Assembly: GCA_023439545.1 (NCBI GenBank)
Contig: JAEXNT010000050.1
Span: forward strand, 1-44,269
DNA: 44,269 nucleotides
Reading direction: 5' to 3'
DNA from: Bacillota bacterium
Lineage (GTDB): Bacteria; Bacillota; Clostridia; Acetivibrionales; DTU013
Part shown: positions 7,322-16,343 of the stretch, piece after piece
Layout of the letters: the number at the start of each line of letters is the position of its first letter
Position numbering within the stretch: position 1 is the stretch's first letter
Notes under the pieces: generated by a model
Told to the model about the DNA's origin: nothing
The model's database searches: none
What the model saw: only the letters and a program-made list of their open reading frames with translations
Program-made: the position numbers and the translations under genes

Positions 7322-9199
7322 CTACTTGTTTTTAAAATAGTTTCCGCGTATTACCGTATCTGCTATATCAAGGCCTTTTACAGCTTGAGCGACCTGTTCT
7401 GCATCGTCGGAATCCCCGACATATTTGCCTCCCTGCAGCACCGCGAAGCTTCTGTCCGTATTGAGCAGGTTCCTGCCCATTGCCGTGCCTTCATATTCAC
7501 TGCTGCCAATACCCATAAGATAGCAGACAGTGGGAAGTATATCGATCTCGCCGCCGGTTGTCGCTATTTCCTCCTGCTTCATACCCGGCTTGTAAACAAT
7601 CAGCGGAGTCTGTTTTTTATTATCCTTCCACCAGTCGCCGTCCAGGGTAACATCCCTAAGGCTGTCCGGGAAGTACTTGTGGATGCCTTCGTGGTCCCCG
7701 TACATCACGACCACGGTATTATCCAGCACTCCATCCTTCTCAAGGCCGTCGAGGAATTGTCCCAGGTACTTGTCCGTGTAATGGATGCTTTGCAGATAAC
7801 CGCCAAGATATGAATCGTCGAGGGCGGCGGGCAGCTTCAGCTCCCTGAGGCCGTAAGGCAGGTCATATGGCGTATGGGTGGACTGCGTTATCATAAAGGT
7901 ATAAAAAGGCTGTTGTTGTTTTACTATTATCGGTTCGACCTGCCTAAGGAACGATTCGTCGCTGATGCCCATGCCAAAAGCTTCGTCGGTTGTGAATGCG
8001 GAATTGTCGAGGCGTTTTTCAAAGCCCAGCGATTTCATCAGAATCATCCAATTCCAGAAGGAGCCCGGATCAGGCTGTATGTCCATAGTATGATATCCGT
8101 TCCTTGCCATGATCTTCGGCAGCGTATTTTGGTAATCGTTATACGGGTAAAGGAACGACGTGCTGCCCTGTAACAGCGGGTAAAGCGAAGTATTAGTAAT
8201 GAATTCGGCGTCTATGGTATTGCCTTCGTGCACCTGTTCGTGCACATCGGTAAAGTACACGCTGTTCTTAAGCAGCTTGTTTATGTTAGGTGTTATTTCC
8301 TGGCCGTATACTCTCTGGTTTATTACGAATTTCTCGAGCGATTCCACTTCTATTATGAGCAGGTTCTTGCCCGCAAACATCCCCTTATAGCTGTTGTCGG
8401 GCAAGGTCTCCTTGTTTTTGGCATACCATTGTGCTATCTCATTTTTCCGGTCCGCCGACAGCTTTATCGTCTTGCCTTCGCTGAAAAAGCTGTAAACGCT
8501 GTACATCTGGTAACCTAACGGCGACAGGTTCCGGCTCGTCACTGTGGAATCATACATGTAGATGATGGAATTCTTCACTCTCACGCCCGACATTCCCGAC
8601 ATGTAAAGCTTTAGCGGGGTATATGCAAGTATTCCGGCTGCTGCCGCGAGTATTATGATAAATGTAATCAACCGTCTCTGCGCGCCTTTATATGCTTTAC
8701 CCGCAAATAAGGCAAAAGGTATAAGCAGGATAAAATCACATGCGAACGCGAGATCTACCGGCCGCATCATTCCGATGATGCTGCCCGACAAATTGTTAAG
8801 ATTGGACGTTTCCCTCAATATGTTCATTGTGGGCATAGTGTTGAACGCCCTGAAATACCACAGATCGGCGCAGAAAAGCACAGAAACCAGAATATTTACA
8901 ATAATCAGATACCACATCCGGCCTTTCTTTTTGAACAGGAAGGCAAAAGCCAGCGGAAGCACCACGGATCCCAGATAGAACGCAAAATTCCTGTTTGCAA
9001 CCTTCATGGCGTTATTGAAAAGAATCGAAATGTGTAGCTGGTCCAATGTAAGGCCGAGCAGGACGATCGATTTCAGAAAGAGAGCCGCCAGTGTGTAAAG
9101 CCAAAAAATATCCGTTATGTGTATAGCATTTCGTAATAACGCCCCTGCAGACGCCCTTCCCCGCACCGCAGTAAACGGCATACCTCTGTATATTTCCAT
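7322..9199 (-). CDS. LtaS-type phosphoglycerol transferase / membrane sulfatase
   Basis: A 625-residue protein with about five membrane spans in the first 200 residues and a large extracellular alkaline-phosphatase-like domain. The domain shows IIEVES (E286), the nucleophile context EGNTIDAEF with T328, and GDHEGIH near the C-terminus, all matching the lipoteichoic acid synthase metal site (Thr nucleophile, Glu, Asp, His). LtaS enzymes polymerise glycerol-phosphate from phosphatidylglycerol onto a glycolipid anchor; some relatives transfer single phosphoglycerol units to other glycans, and in Clostridia several paralogues occur. Monocistronic: own extended -10 promoter, own terminator. The start at 9199 has GGAG about 12 bases upstream; an ATG at codon 7 is an alternative. 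Confidence 0.88.
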   Translation of the reverse strand: MEIYRGMPFTAVRGRASAGALLRNAIHITDIFWLYTLAALFLKSIVLLGLTLDQLHISILFNNAMKVANRNFAFYLGSVVLPLAFAFLFKKKGRMWYLIIVNILVSVLFCADLWYFRAFNTMPTMNILRETSNLNNLSGSIIGMMRPVDLAFACDFILLIPFALFAGKAYKGAQRRLITFIIILAAAAGILAYTPLKLYMSGMSGVRVKNSIIYMYDSTVTSRNLSPLGYQMYSVYSFFSEGKTIKLSADRKNEIAQWYAKNKETLPDNSYKGMFAGKNLLIIEVESLEKFVINQRVYGQEITPNINKLLKNSVYFTDVHEQVHEGNTIDAEFITNTSLYPLLQGSTSFLYPYNDYQNTLPKIMARNGYHTMDIQPDPGSFWNWMILMKSLGFEKRLDNSAFTTDEAFGMGISDESFLRQVEPIIVKQQQPFYTFMITQSTHTPYDLPYGLRELKLPAALDDSYLGGYLQSIHYTDKYLGQFLDGLEKDGVLDNTVVVMYGDHEGIHKYFPDSLRDVTLDGDWWKDNKKQTPLIVYKPGMKQEEIATTGGEIDILPTVCYLMGIGSSEYEGTAMGRNLLNTDRSFAVLQGGKYVGDSDDAEQVAQAVKGLDIADTVIRGNYFKNK

Positions 9200-9252
9200 C
9201 TTTATAAATATCTCCGGTATTAATGATTAACCGACCGTCAATTTCCGTAGTT

Positions 9253-9281
9253 CCGACGTCGGTTTCCAGAACATTATACCA
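9253..9281 (-). promoter_or_regulatory. Extended -10 promoter and palindrome before the LtaS-type gene
   Basis: Leftward TGGTATAAT (9281-9273), an extended -10 element without a good -35 box. About ten bases downstream of the expected start site is a perfect ten-base palindrome CCGACGTCGG (9253-9262), a candidate operator. Confidence 0.5.
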
Positions 9282-9394
9282 CTGTAAAACCAACAAAAGA
9301 AAACTTTTTATGACAACAAATAATGGGTATAATAATAAGACATTAAAAATAATGATAAAACAACGATTATTGCATGCACAGGGAGGCCTCATAC

Positions 9395-10384
9395 ATGCCG
9401 TTATTATTGAAACCATTGCAGGCAGGAGCATTAATGCTGAAGAACCGCCTCGTCATGCCGCCGATGGCAACCGCTAAAGCCGGTCCGGATGGCAGTATCA
9501 CAAAGGACTTACTGGACTATTATGATGAAAAGACCCGCGGCGGACATATATCGCTCGTGATCATCGAACACTGTTATGTGGGAAAGGAAGGCCAGGCGCA
9601 CAGGAAGCAGCTTTCCGCTGCCTCCGACGAACTTGTCCCCGCATTGGGCGCCCTTGCGAAAACTATCCACAGCAACGGCTCCAAAACGGTGATGCAGATA
9701 AATCACGCGGGAAGCAGCACAAGCGAGGAGACCGCCGGGACGGCGCCCGTCGGTCCGTCGGCCGTTCCAAACCCCAGATCGGGAGTTGTGCCGCACGAGC
9801 TTACTCATAATGAGCTCGCCGGTATAGTGGAAGCTTTCGCAAATGCCGCACGGCGCGTGAAGGAAGCCGGCTTTGACGGCGTTGAGATCCACTCCGCCCA
9901 TGGATACCTGCTCAATCAGTTTTTCTCACCCCTGACCAACAAGCGGACGGATGAATACGGAGGAAGCGTCCTTAAACGGATAAAACTGCACCTTGACATC
10001 ATAGAAGCCGTAAGATCGGCAGTGGGAAAAGAATTCCCCATACTTTTGAGGCTGGGCGCCTCGGATTTTACAGAAGGCGGAACAACCATCGAGGATAGTC
10101 TTATCGCGGCAAGGGAGTTTGAAAAAGCAGGCATATGCATTCTTGACGTCTCGGGAGGGTTTTTGGGATATACCGTTCCCGGCCTTTCAGGGCAGGGTTA
10201 TTTTGCGCCGCTGACCGAGGCGATAAAGAAAGTGGTTTCCATTCCTGTTATTCTGACCGGCGGGATTACCGAGGCACAGGCGGCGGAAGAGCTTCTGGCC
10301 GGCGGCAAGGCCGATCTGATTGGGGTTGGCAGAGCGATCTACAAGGATTCGGATTGGGCGAAACACGCAGTGGAAAGCCTGTGA
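9395..10384 (+). CDS. NADH:flavin oxidoreductase, old yellow enzyme family (single TIM barrel)
   Basis: A 329-residue FMN-binding barrel. Visible family features are the N-terminal strand LKNRLVMPPM, the HAGSST motif with the FMN/substrate-binding His, the signature EIHSAHGYLLNQFFSP followed by NKRTDEYGGS, LRLGASDF, and the C-terminal phosphate-binding GVGRAIYKDSDW. It lacks the Fe-S and second FAD/NAD domains of 2,4-dienoyl-CoA reductases, so it belongs with YqjM/OYE-like ene-reductases that reduce activated C=C bonds using NAD(P)H. The ATG at 9395 is chosen because GGGAGG lies eight bases upstream. It is divergent from the LtaS-type gene; a possible -10 (TATAAT, 9328-9333) precedes it without a good -35. 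Physiological substrate unknown. Confidence 0.88.
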   Translation: MPLLLKPLQAGALMLKNRLVMPPMATAKAGPDGSITKDLLDYYDEKTRGGHISLVIIEHCYVGKEGQAHRKQLSAASDELVPALGALAKTIHSNGSKTVMQINHAGSSTSEETAGTAPVGPSAVPNPRSGVVPHELTHNELAGIVEAFANAARRVKEAGFDGVEIHSAHGYLLNQFFSPLTNKRTDEYGGSVLKRIKLHLDIIEAVRSAVGKEFPILLRLGASDFTEGGTTIEDSLIAAREFEKAGICILDVSGGFLGYTVPGLSGQGYFAPLTEAIKKVVSIPVILTGGITEAQAAEELLAGGKADLIGVGRAIYKDSDWAKHAVESL

Positions 10385-10627
10385 GGAGGGGCGCCCTCCC
10401 TAATGAGAATATCGGCTGTACATTCTGGAAATTGCATTAGCCTGTCACCGGTATAATCAAAAAACGCTTTAAATGAACTGCAATAGTAATTCAACCCAGG
10501 AAGTTGACCGCTAAAAGGTTCTCTATTGCGCCTGCAGCCGCCCGGCATAAACTGTACCATTTACATTCCGCACATACCGGGTCGGTACTTACAAGTATCA
10601 TCTCCGTACACCATATCGGGCGGATAC

Positions 10628-10654
10628 CCACCCTATCATCAATAGATAGGGTGG
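10628..10654 (-). terminator. Hairpin at the end of the first sugar operon
   Basis: Perfect ten-base stem, CCACCCTATC (10628-10637) and GATAGGGTGG (10645-10654), loop of seven. It lies 20 bases past the stop of the glycosidase gene on the minus strand. There is no T-run after it, so it may protect the 3' end or be a weak terminator. The rest of 10385-10673 shows nothing except a short GGAGGG-GCG-CCCTCC dyad just after the oxidoreductase stop. Confidence 0.45.
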
Positions 10655-10673
10655 AAACGCTTTTCCGCCTTGT

Positions 10674-12641
10674 TTATTCCAACTCGAAAGAAACAATCGA
10701 ATAACCGTCGATTTTGGGTACTGTAACCTTTCCATCGTTAATGGGAAGAACTGTTCCTTCCGGTACCATTCGGGCTGATTTTATTCTATATGGCAGATGC
10801 AAATCCAGTGTTACGTCACGCAGTACTGTGCGTTCTTCGATGAGATCAATCTGCGCTGATTTTCGCACCGGCACATAGCAGAGCAGATGCGCGCAGACAC
10901 GGTTATGCTGAGGCTGATGCAGCAAGCTTACCGACATGCTGGAAGGGCCATCGTGTCGTACCATTCTCTCGGGCAGCAGCAGGTCGATCACATTGGAGAT
11001 AAGCTGTTTGCACCAGTAGGGAGCATTTGCACGATATTGAGTGAACAGTGGATGACCAAATGCAATGACGTTTCCGTTTCTTACAGCCGCCGGAAATTCT
11101 GCGCCCTTTGCGGACGGTGTGTAGCGGTGCGAGCAGAAATGATCCCCGGAGCGTGTAAAATACGGCTCATGAAGAGTAAGAATGACCTCGCCGGCCGTGG
11201 GCGTAATCCGCTCGCCCTGCAGATAAATTGCATATTCATTATTCTCAGCCAGGCCATCGGCCATTTTGCCCCGTGGCAACAAAAAGCTCGGCCACAGGTT
11301 TTCTTTCCCTTGGTAAGCAGCGCCGTAACAGTCCGGATATGAATTCTCCGCGTTTAAGCCACCTCTAGCGCAGGCAATCACTCTACCCCCGTTTTTGACA
11401 TATTCGTCTATCTTTTTCTGATATTCCGGCGTAACGATGAGGTCGTCGGGAAGAATTACCAGCTGATACTTATCCAGCGGCATCTCCATATCCACAACAT
11501 CAAACTGCAGCGCCAGCTCTTCCAGCAGCTGCACTGCCCCGAAAATGCTTTCCGGAATCTGATGCTCGTAAGGCACAGGCTCCGACGTCACAAGAGCGGC
11601 CTCCACCAATGCTTTGGAGGGACGCGCCCATGCCTCGCGTTCCGCAAATTGGCTGAATACATTTCCGATCAGTTTATAGGTAGCAGGATTCAGCACGCCG
11701 TAAGGTTCCATCTGGTCGCCGATAGAAGCCGCATAACCGTAACTAAGCATACGGAAGCATTCAAATTCCAGTGCCGCCTGATTTTTCAGCGAGTGGAAAT
11801 CACCCCATTCCGTATGGAATTTTCCCGTCATGCCCATGCAATCCAAACCTAACGTCCTGGCATATCGCGCCGTGACCGGAAAATGCAGATATCCCCAATT
11901 GCCGGAGGGCAAGCTCTCCAATTCGAAATGAGTATAAGCGTCACGGCTTGCACGCGTACAAGGGCCTACATGCCCGGCGTTATAAAAGATTGTGCAATTG
12001 GAACTGAATTTTCGCACAAGGGCGGTCAGCTTCTCTTTAAAGCGATCCATCGAAAACTTGGCAAATGAGCGAACAGCATTTTCATCTGAAGCATCGAAGC
12101 CCCGTTCTTTCATTTCACCGCGGCAAGCGGCGCAGGAACAAGGCCGGATACCAACAATATCAAAAAAGATGCCATCCAGCTCTTCACCCAGCAAGGTGCA
12201 TACTTCTTCCGTATGAGCGGTCAAAAAGTCATAATATCCGGTGTTGACACACAGGGACTGATAAAATCCGGGTTCGGTAAACGGCCCTCCCTCATGTGCT
12301 CCGCCAGGTTTACGAATCAGCCACTCAGGATGGGTTTTCGCGGAATGGTAATCCCACTGAACCGTGATATAAACAGGAGCCCGTACGCCGACGGAATGCA
12401 ACGCCCGAACCTGCTCCAGCAGCAGGTTATGGTCCGTCAAATTGGGATGAATCAACTCAGGGAACTGTTTGGACGGATAGTATAGCCAGCCGTGATGGCA
12501 TCGGGCAAATACAGTCACAGAGGTGATACTCGCATCTCTGACCGTTTGTGCGAAGGCCTTTGGGTCAAAACCGGCAGCTATTTGCGGGATCTCCTCAGAG
12601 GTATGAAAGTCCAGGTGTATTTGTCGCGGAGCTAAATACAT
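10674..12641 (-). CDS. Glycoside hydrolase, GHL6/GH42-like
   Basis: A 655-residue protein without signal peptide. Residues 1-340 form a TIM-barrel starting MYLAPRQIHLDFHTSE, which I recognise as the hypothetical glycosyl hydrolase 6 (GHL6) type, related to the GH42 and GH29 superfamilies, with acidic residues after strands (DGIFFDIVG). Around 370-550 is a Rossmann-like segment (KYQLVILPDDLIVTPEY, NGGRVIACARGG) typical of the GH42 trimerisation domain, then a C-terminal beta region. It probably removes a sugar from an imported oligosaccharide in the cytoplasm; with L-fucose isomerase and a sulfatase nearby, a fucosidase role is an inference. The ATG at 12641 has GAAAGGA nine bases upstream; a TTG three codons earlier is less likely. 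Last gene of the importer operon. Confidence 0.72.
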   Translation of the reverse strand: MYLAPRQIHLDFHTSEEIPQIAAGFDPKAFAQTVRDASITSVTVFARCHHGWLYYPSKQFPELIHPNLTDHNLLLEQVRALHSVGVRAPVYITVQWDYHSAKTHPEWLIRKPGGAHEGGPFTEPGFYQSLCVNTGYYDFLTAHTEEVCTLLGEELDGIFFDIVGIRPCSCAACRGEMKERGFDASDENAVRSFAKFSMDRFKEKLTALVRKFSSNCTIFYNAGHVGPCTRASRDAYTHFELESLPSGNWGYLHFPVTARYARTLGLDCMGMTGKFHTEWGDFHSLKNQAALEFECFRMLSYGYAASIGDQMEPYGVLNPATYKLIGNVFSQFAEREAWARPSKALVEAALVTSEPVPYEHQIPESIFGAVQLLEELALQFDVVDMEMPLDKYQLVILPDDLIVTPEYQKKIDEYVKNGGRVIACARGGLNAENSYPDCYGAAYQGKENLWPSFLLPRGKMADGLAENNEYAIYLQGERITPTAGEVILTLHEPYFTRSGDHFCSHRYTPSAKGAEFPAAVRNGNVIAFGHPLFTQYRANAPYWCKQLISNVIDLLLPERMVRHDGPSSMSVSLLHQPQHNRVCAHLLCYVPVRKSAQIDLIEERTVLRDVTLDLHLPYRIKSARMVPEGTVLPINDGKVTVPKIDGYSIVSFELE

Positions 12642-12674
12642 ATAATTCAATCCTTTCTCGATTTCATATTTGCA

Positions 12675-14438
12675 TCAAATCATCAAACGCTCGACATAAA
12701 CGTAATAGGCGCCGATTTCCTCCCCATTTTGATCAATAAACCATGCGTCCAAATCCGTTTCACCGATTTGAGATACCGGTAGCTCAAACGTCACTGCGGA
12801 TAGTTTTTCATCCGCCTCCATTTCATATTGGGCGCCGAAAAATCCAACTCTAGCCCGCTGAGGCAGGATATCCTTGATTTTCTCTTTATTCCGCCACGCG
12901 ACACCTTCCGGAGAACGCAATGCATCAGCATAAGGGGCAAGCTCCGAGACTTTCTCCTCAGAAAGCGCCCCGGCCATAGGTAAATTCAGTTCCAGAGGCC
13001 AGCGTCGAAGCTCGAAACGGTACCGTCCGGTCTGGGTAAACTTAACATGCCAGCGGCCCGTCGACTTTCTTGCCAACGCAATTGAAATCTGGCTCCATGC
13101 CACATCGCCCATAACATCCATTGCATCCAGCCGGGTGGGATTCTCATGAGCGTCGCCCAGATAAATCGGAGAATAAATTCCCATGGTGCTCTGCATGTCC
13201 TGCCAATAGGATTCATGAGCTTCCCGCAGCCGCTGTACAATGTGGGGATATTCCTGTGAAAGATCGGTCTTCTGCCCAGGGTCGGTCTTGATGTTATACA
13301 GTTCCCTTCCCCGAACCAACCGCCACTCATCGCAGATAACCGCACTTTCCCATTTCTCCGGTACTATTGTGGATTGATGGTATTGCATGAATTCCACACG
13401 GCCTTCCGGCAGTCCAGCTTCATTCATCAGCGCATTTTTCAGACTTATGCCATCCAGCTGAAGGGGCGGAACTATAAGGTTGCACAAGTCGGCAAGCGTT
13501 GGTAAAAAGTCCACATGGAAACTGGTGTAATCAACATCCCGGCCGCCCTGTAAACCTCCGCCGGGCCACCGGATAAAAAACGGAACCCGATGTCCTCCGT
13601 CGTAGTAGGAGGTTTTCATGCCGCGCATGCCTGCGTTGAATCCCCGCACCACATGTTCTTCCCTATCTGTTTTACAGCCGCCTGAGGTTCCGTTATCAGT
13701 CATAAAGATCAAAATTGTATTTTCCTCTATATTCAGTTCAGTGAGTTTTCGCCACAAGCGGCCAAAATTGGAGTCGATGTTGCTGATCATGCCATAAAAC
13801 TCAGGATGGACAATTTCATCCTTCCCTTTGTAAGGAGCGGCATATTTTTCTTCCACCAGATAAGGCTCATGCGGAGCGTTGGTGGTGATACAGGCAAAGA
13901 ACGGCTGATCCGGATGAGACTCGATAAACCGCTCCGCCGCATCAAACCAGACGTCCGTGCAATACCCGTCAAAGCGGGTTAATCTCCCGTTCTTGCAGTA
14001 TACATCGTCAAAGTAGTTGTTACCCCAAAAATCAGGCGTTTGACCAACGCCGCCGCCCTTGTGGGCGACAACCTCGGAAAACCCCCTGTCCTGAGGGCGG
14101 TAAGGGTAGTTATCCCCTAAATGCCACTTACCGAATAATCCGGTGGCATAACCATTCTGGCGAAAAATCTCTGCCAGAGTTGTTTCGTTTTCGTGCAGGA
14201 TCGACCGTCCCCAGCAAGTAGCCCACACACCGTTTCGAAGAGGCCGGCGGCCTGTGAAAATCGCACCCCTTGTGGGAGCGCAAAGCGGAGCCACATGATA
14301 GTCGGTAAACCGGATGGAATCGTTGTAAAACTGATCGATCTGCGGCGTCCTGATATATGGATTTCCAGTACAGCCCAGATCGCCATAACCCTGGTCGTCT
14401 GTCAGCACGAAGACAACATTTGGATGATTGCTTTTCAT
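12675..14438 (-). CDS. Type I sulfatase (formylglycine-dependent, S1 family), cytoplasmic
   Basis: A 587-residue sulfatase. Residues D14-D15 (LTDDQGYGD) bind calcium; C53-A-P-T-R57 followed by G is the C-x-P-x-R motif whose cysteine is oxidised to formylglycine; GKWHLG and TDNGTSGG supply further active-site and metal residues. It removes sulfate esters from carbohydrates. There is no signal peptide or lipobox, so the enzyme should act inside the cell on imported oligosaccharides. It needs a maturase (anSME in anaerobes), which is not in the window. The ATG has GAGGTGAG just upstream. Between the permease and glycosidase genes of the importer operon; about 20 bases separate it from the permease stop, because of a small tandem duplication. 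Confidence 0.92.
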   Translation of the reverse strand: MKSNHPNVVFVLTDDQGYGDLGCTGNPYIRTPQIDQFYNDSIRFTDYHVAPLCAPTRGAIFTGRRPLRNGVWATCWGRSILHENETTLAEIFRQNGYATGLFGKWHLGDNYPYRPQDRGFSEVVAHKGGGVGQTPDFWGNNYFDDVYCKNGRLTRFDGYCTDVWFDAAERFIESHPDQPFFACITTNAPHEPYLVEEKYAAPYKGKDEIVHPEFYGMISNIDSNFGRLWRKLTELNIEENTILIFMTDNGTSGGCKTDREEHVVRGFNAGMRGMKTSYYDGGHRVPFFIRWPGGGLQGGRDVDYTSFHVDFLPTLADLCNLIVPPLQLDGISLKNALMNEAGLPEGRVEFMQYHQSTIVPEKWESAVICDEWRLVRGRELYNIKTDPGQKTDLSQEYPHIVQRLREAHESYWQDMQSTMGIYSPIYLGDAHENPTRLDAMDVMGDVAWSQISIALARKSTGRWHVKFTQTGRYRFELRRWPLELNLPMAGALSEEKVSELAPYADALRSPEGVAWRNKEKIKDILPQRARVGFFGAQYEMEADEKLSAVTFELPVSQIGETDLDAWFIDQNGEEIGAYYVYVERLMI

Positions 14439-14454
14439 TTTCTCACCTCAATAT

Positions 14455-14498
14455 CAAATTAGCCTTTGACTGCTCCTAAATTAGCCTTTGACTGCTCC
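14455..14498. repeat. 22-base tandem duplication of the permease gene end
   Basis: Two adjacent copies of a 22-base unit (14455-14476 and 14477-14498) that differ only in the first base. The unit holds the last codons (G-A-V-K-G) and stop codon of the permease gene at 14481. The inner copy is the working end of the gene; the outer copy is now untranslated spacer before the sulfatase start. Confidence 0.85.
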
Positions 14499-15332
14499 CG
14501 AAGCCAGTCCATGCTCCACCTTCTCCTGGCAGATAAGGTAAAAGGTCAGGATGGGAATTATAACAATCACGATAGAAGCAAAAATCAAACTGAGACTGGT
14601 TTGGTAATCCCCTTGGAAAGATAATAGCGCTACAGAAATCGTTCGGTTTTCTGTTTTCGTCAAAATCACGTTGGCGACAGGAAGCTCGTTATAAACGTTT
14701 AGAAAACCAACTATGGCAGCTGTTGCCACCCCCGGCATGGCGATCGGGAAAATAATCCGGAATATGGTTTGAAACAGATTACAGCCGTCGATGGCTGCAG
14801 CCTCGTCAATTTCATTGTTAATGCCACTGATATAGCCAACCGTTATAAAAGAAGAAATCGAAATATTCAATCCTACATAGATCAGCATCATGACAAAAAA
14901 GTTATTTTTCGCATTGATAAACCCCACCATTTGAACAATCGGAACAATTGCTCCCTGCAGTGGGATCATGAGCGCCGCAAGCAGATAAAACTTCAGCGCC
15001 TTTGCGCGTTTAATCAGTTTTCGGGCGATCACATAGCTTGACATTGTCACACATACAATCATAATCGCGACAGAACCAAGTGAGATGATCAGCGAATTGG
15101 CAATTACCCTGAGAATTCCCGCAGCCTCCGCTGCTTTGATGTAATTGAACCATTGAGGAATTCTGGGCAATTGGAACATAGTATCCCATATTTCATCATC
15201 AAGCTTCAAAGACGATACTGTGGTAAAATAAAGCGGGAAAAAGGTCAGCGCGAACCATAAAAAGGCTAATAAGAAGTGAATAGCTTTACCTATGGTTAAA
15301 TTCAGAAACCATTTTGCAATTTTCCTTTTCAA
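14481..15332 (-). CDS. CUT1 sugar ABC transporter permease, MalG/UgpE type
   Basis: A 283-residue inner-membrane permease with six predicted spans. The EAA loop that contacts the ATPase reads EIDEAAAIDGCNLFQTIF, and the protein ends in the MalG-type tail EHGLASGAVKG. It forms the channel with the neighbouring MalF-type permease. The start is a TTG at 15332 with a strong GAGGAGAGGAG eight bases upstream; an ATG inside that region is out of frame and closes at once. It follows the other permease gene by 17 bases. No ATP-binding protein is encoded nearby, so a shared MsmK/UgpC-type ATPase elsewhere is likely. Confidence 0.92.
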   Translation of the reverse strand: MKRKIAKWFLNLTIGKAIHFLLAFLWFALTFFPLYFTTVSSLKLDDEIWDTMFQLPRIPQWFNYIKAAEAAGILRVIANSLIISLGSVAIMIVCVTMSSYVIARKLIKRAKALKFYLLAALMIPLQGAIVPIVQMVGFINAKNNFFVMMLIYVGLNISISSFITVGYISGINNEIDEAAAIDGCNLFQTIFRIIFPIAMPGVATAAIVGFLNVYNELPVANVILTKTENRTISVALLSFQGDYQTSLSLIFASIVIVIIPILTFYLICQEKVEHGLASGAVKG

Positions 15333-15349
15333 ATTGTCATCTCCTCTCC

Positions 15350-16240
15350 TCAGACTGCTTCTTTGTCCTGCAGAAGCTTATTGGCAATCAACATTACAAA
15401 CATACTGAAAATAACAGTCATTACGCCAATTGCATCCGCATAACCGTATTCTCCATAATAAAAAGCATTCTTGTAGATCAGAGTTGTCAGCACTTGAGAA
15501 GAGTAGCCCGGGCCGCCGTCGGTCAGCGCCGCAATCAGGTCGAAGACGCGGAAGGCGTTTGTCAGCAGCAGAATCGCCGACATGTTGATGGTACCCCTTA
15601 GCAGAGGAATCGTAATATAGCGCAGCTTCTGAAACGGAGTAGCGCCGTCAATCTTAACAGACTCGAAAATTTCACTGGGGATAGCGGTCATGGCTGCAGA
15701 AAACAGAATCATATGCAGCCCCGTATTACACCACAGAACCACGAAAGCGCAAGCCCAAATGGAAGTACTCATATTTCCCAGCACGTTAATATTGCTGTTC
15801 AGCCCTAGAAACTTTATCAGTTTTACGAATGGCCCCACCTTTGGATAAAGAATAAAAGTAAACATGAGGCCGATCGCAACCTTATTGATAATGACCGGCA
15901 GAAAGTAAACAGCCTTTACGGCACGGATGCCGAGAAAGTGCCTGGAGATCACCGTCGCCAGGAAGAACGCAATGGGAATGACACCGACCACACTGACCAG
16001 CATGATTACTATGACATTTTTCAACGAGGTTATTGCAATAATATCGGTAAAGAATTTTCGATAGTTTTCCAGTCCCAAAAATATGTAGGGAGATGAGGGA
16101 ATACCGTCCCAAGTAAAGAAGGAAGTATATAGCATATTAAGAAGTGGGTACGCGATTACCAAAGTATAAATTAAGACCGTTGGCAATATCAGGGCGCCTG
16201 CTTCCAAAGATCTGTTGAATTTGGAGTTTATTTTTATCAT
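15350..16240 (-). CDS. CUT1 sugar ABC transporter permease, MalF/UgpA type
   Basis: A 296-residue permease with six membrane spans, a cytoplasmic N-terminus and the EAA loop EIFESVKIDGATPFQKLRYI, followed by the MalF-type signature LTDGGPGYSSQVLTTLIY. Partner of the downstream MalG-type permease and of the lipoprotein encoded upstream. The ATG at 16240 has AGGTGAG directly upstream. It is separated from the binding-protein gene by 103 bases that contain a strong hairpin, so it is probably expressed at a lower level than the binding protein. Confidence 0.92.
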   Translation of the reverse strand: MIKINSKFNRSLEAGALILPTVLIYTLVIAYPLLNMLYTSFFTWDGIPSSPYIFLGLENYRKFFTDIIAITSLKNVIVIMLVSVVGVIPIAFFLATVISRHFLGIRAVKAVYFLPVIINKVAIGLMFTFILYPKVGPFVKLIKFLGLNSNINVLGNMSTSIWACAFVVLWCNTGLHMILFSAAMTAIPSEIFESVKIDGATPFQKLRYITIPLLRGTINMSAILLLTNAFRVFDLIAALTDGGPGYSSQVLTTLIYKNAFYYGEYGYADAIGVMTVIFSMFVMLIANKLLQDKEAV

Positions 16241-16270
16241 ATCTCACCTGTCACACGGAATAATAGAGTT

Positions 16271-16297
16271 GGTTAGTGGGGTATGACCCCACTAACC
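16271..16297 (-). promoter_or_regulatory. Intercistronic hairpin between binding protein and permease genes
   Basis: Perfect 12-base stem GGTTAGTGGGGT (16271-16282) and ACCCCACTAACC (16286-16297) with a three-base loop. No T-run follows on the minus strand, so it is more likely an RNA-stability or partial-termination element than a full terminator. Confidence 0.7.
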
Positions 16298-16343
16298 TCC
16301 AGCGTTACCTTTGAAGCTATCGAGCTTGATTATTGCCACAGTG

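Noticed and set aside
7268..7813. Rightward open frame of 181 codons opposite the LtaS-type gene
   Set aside because: Antisense to the catalytic domain and begins in the REP-like repeat; low-complexity membrane-like look is a by-product of the other strand.
10386..10402. GGAGGG-GCG-CCCTCC dyad after the oxidoreductase gene as terminator
   Set aside because: Short stem with a three-base loop and no T-run; not enough to call.
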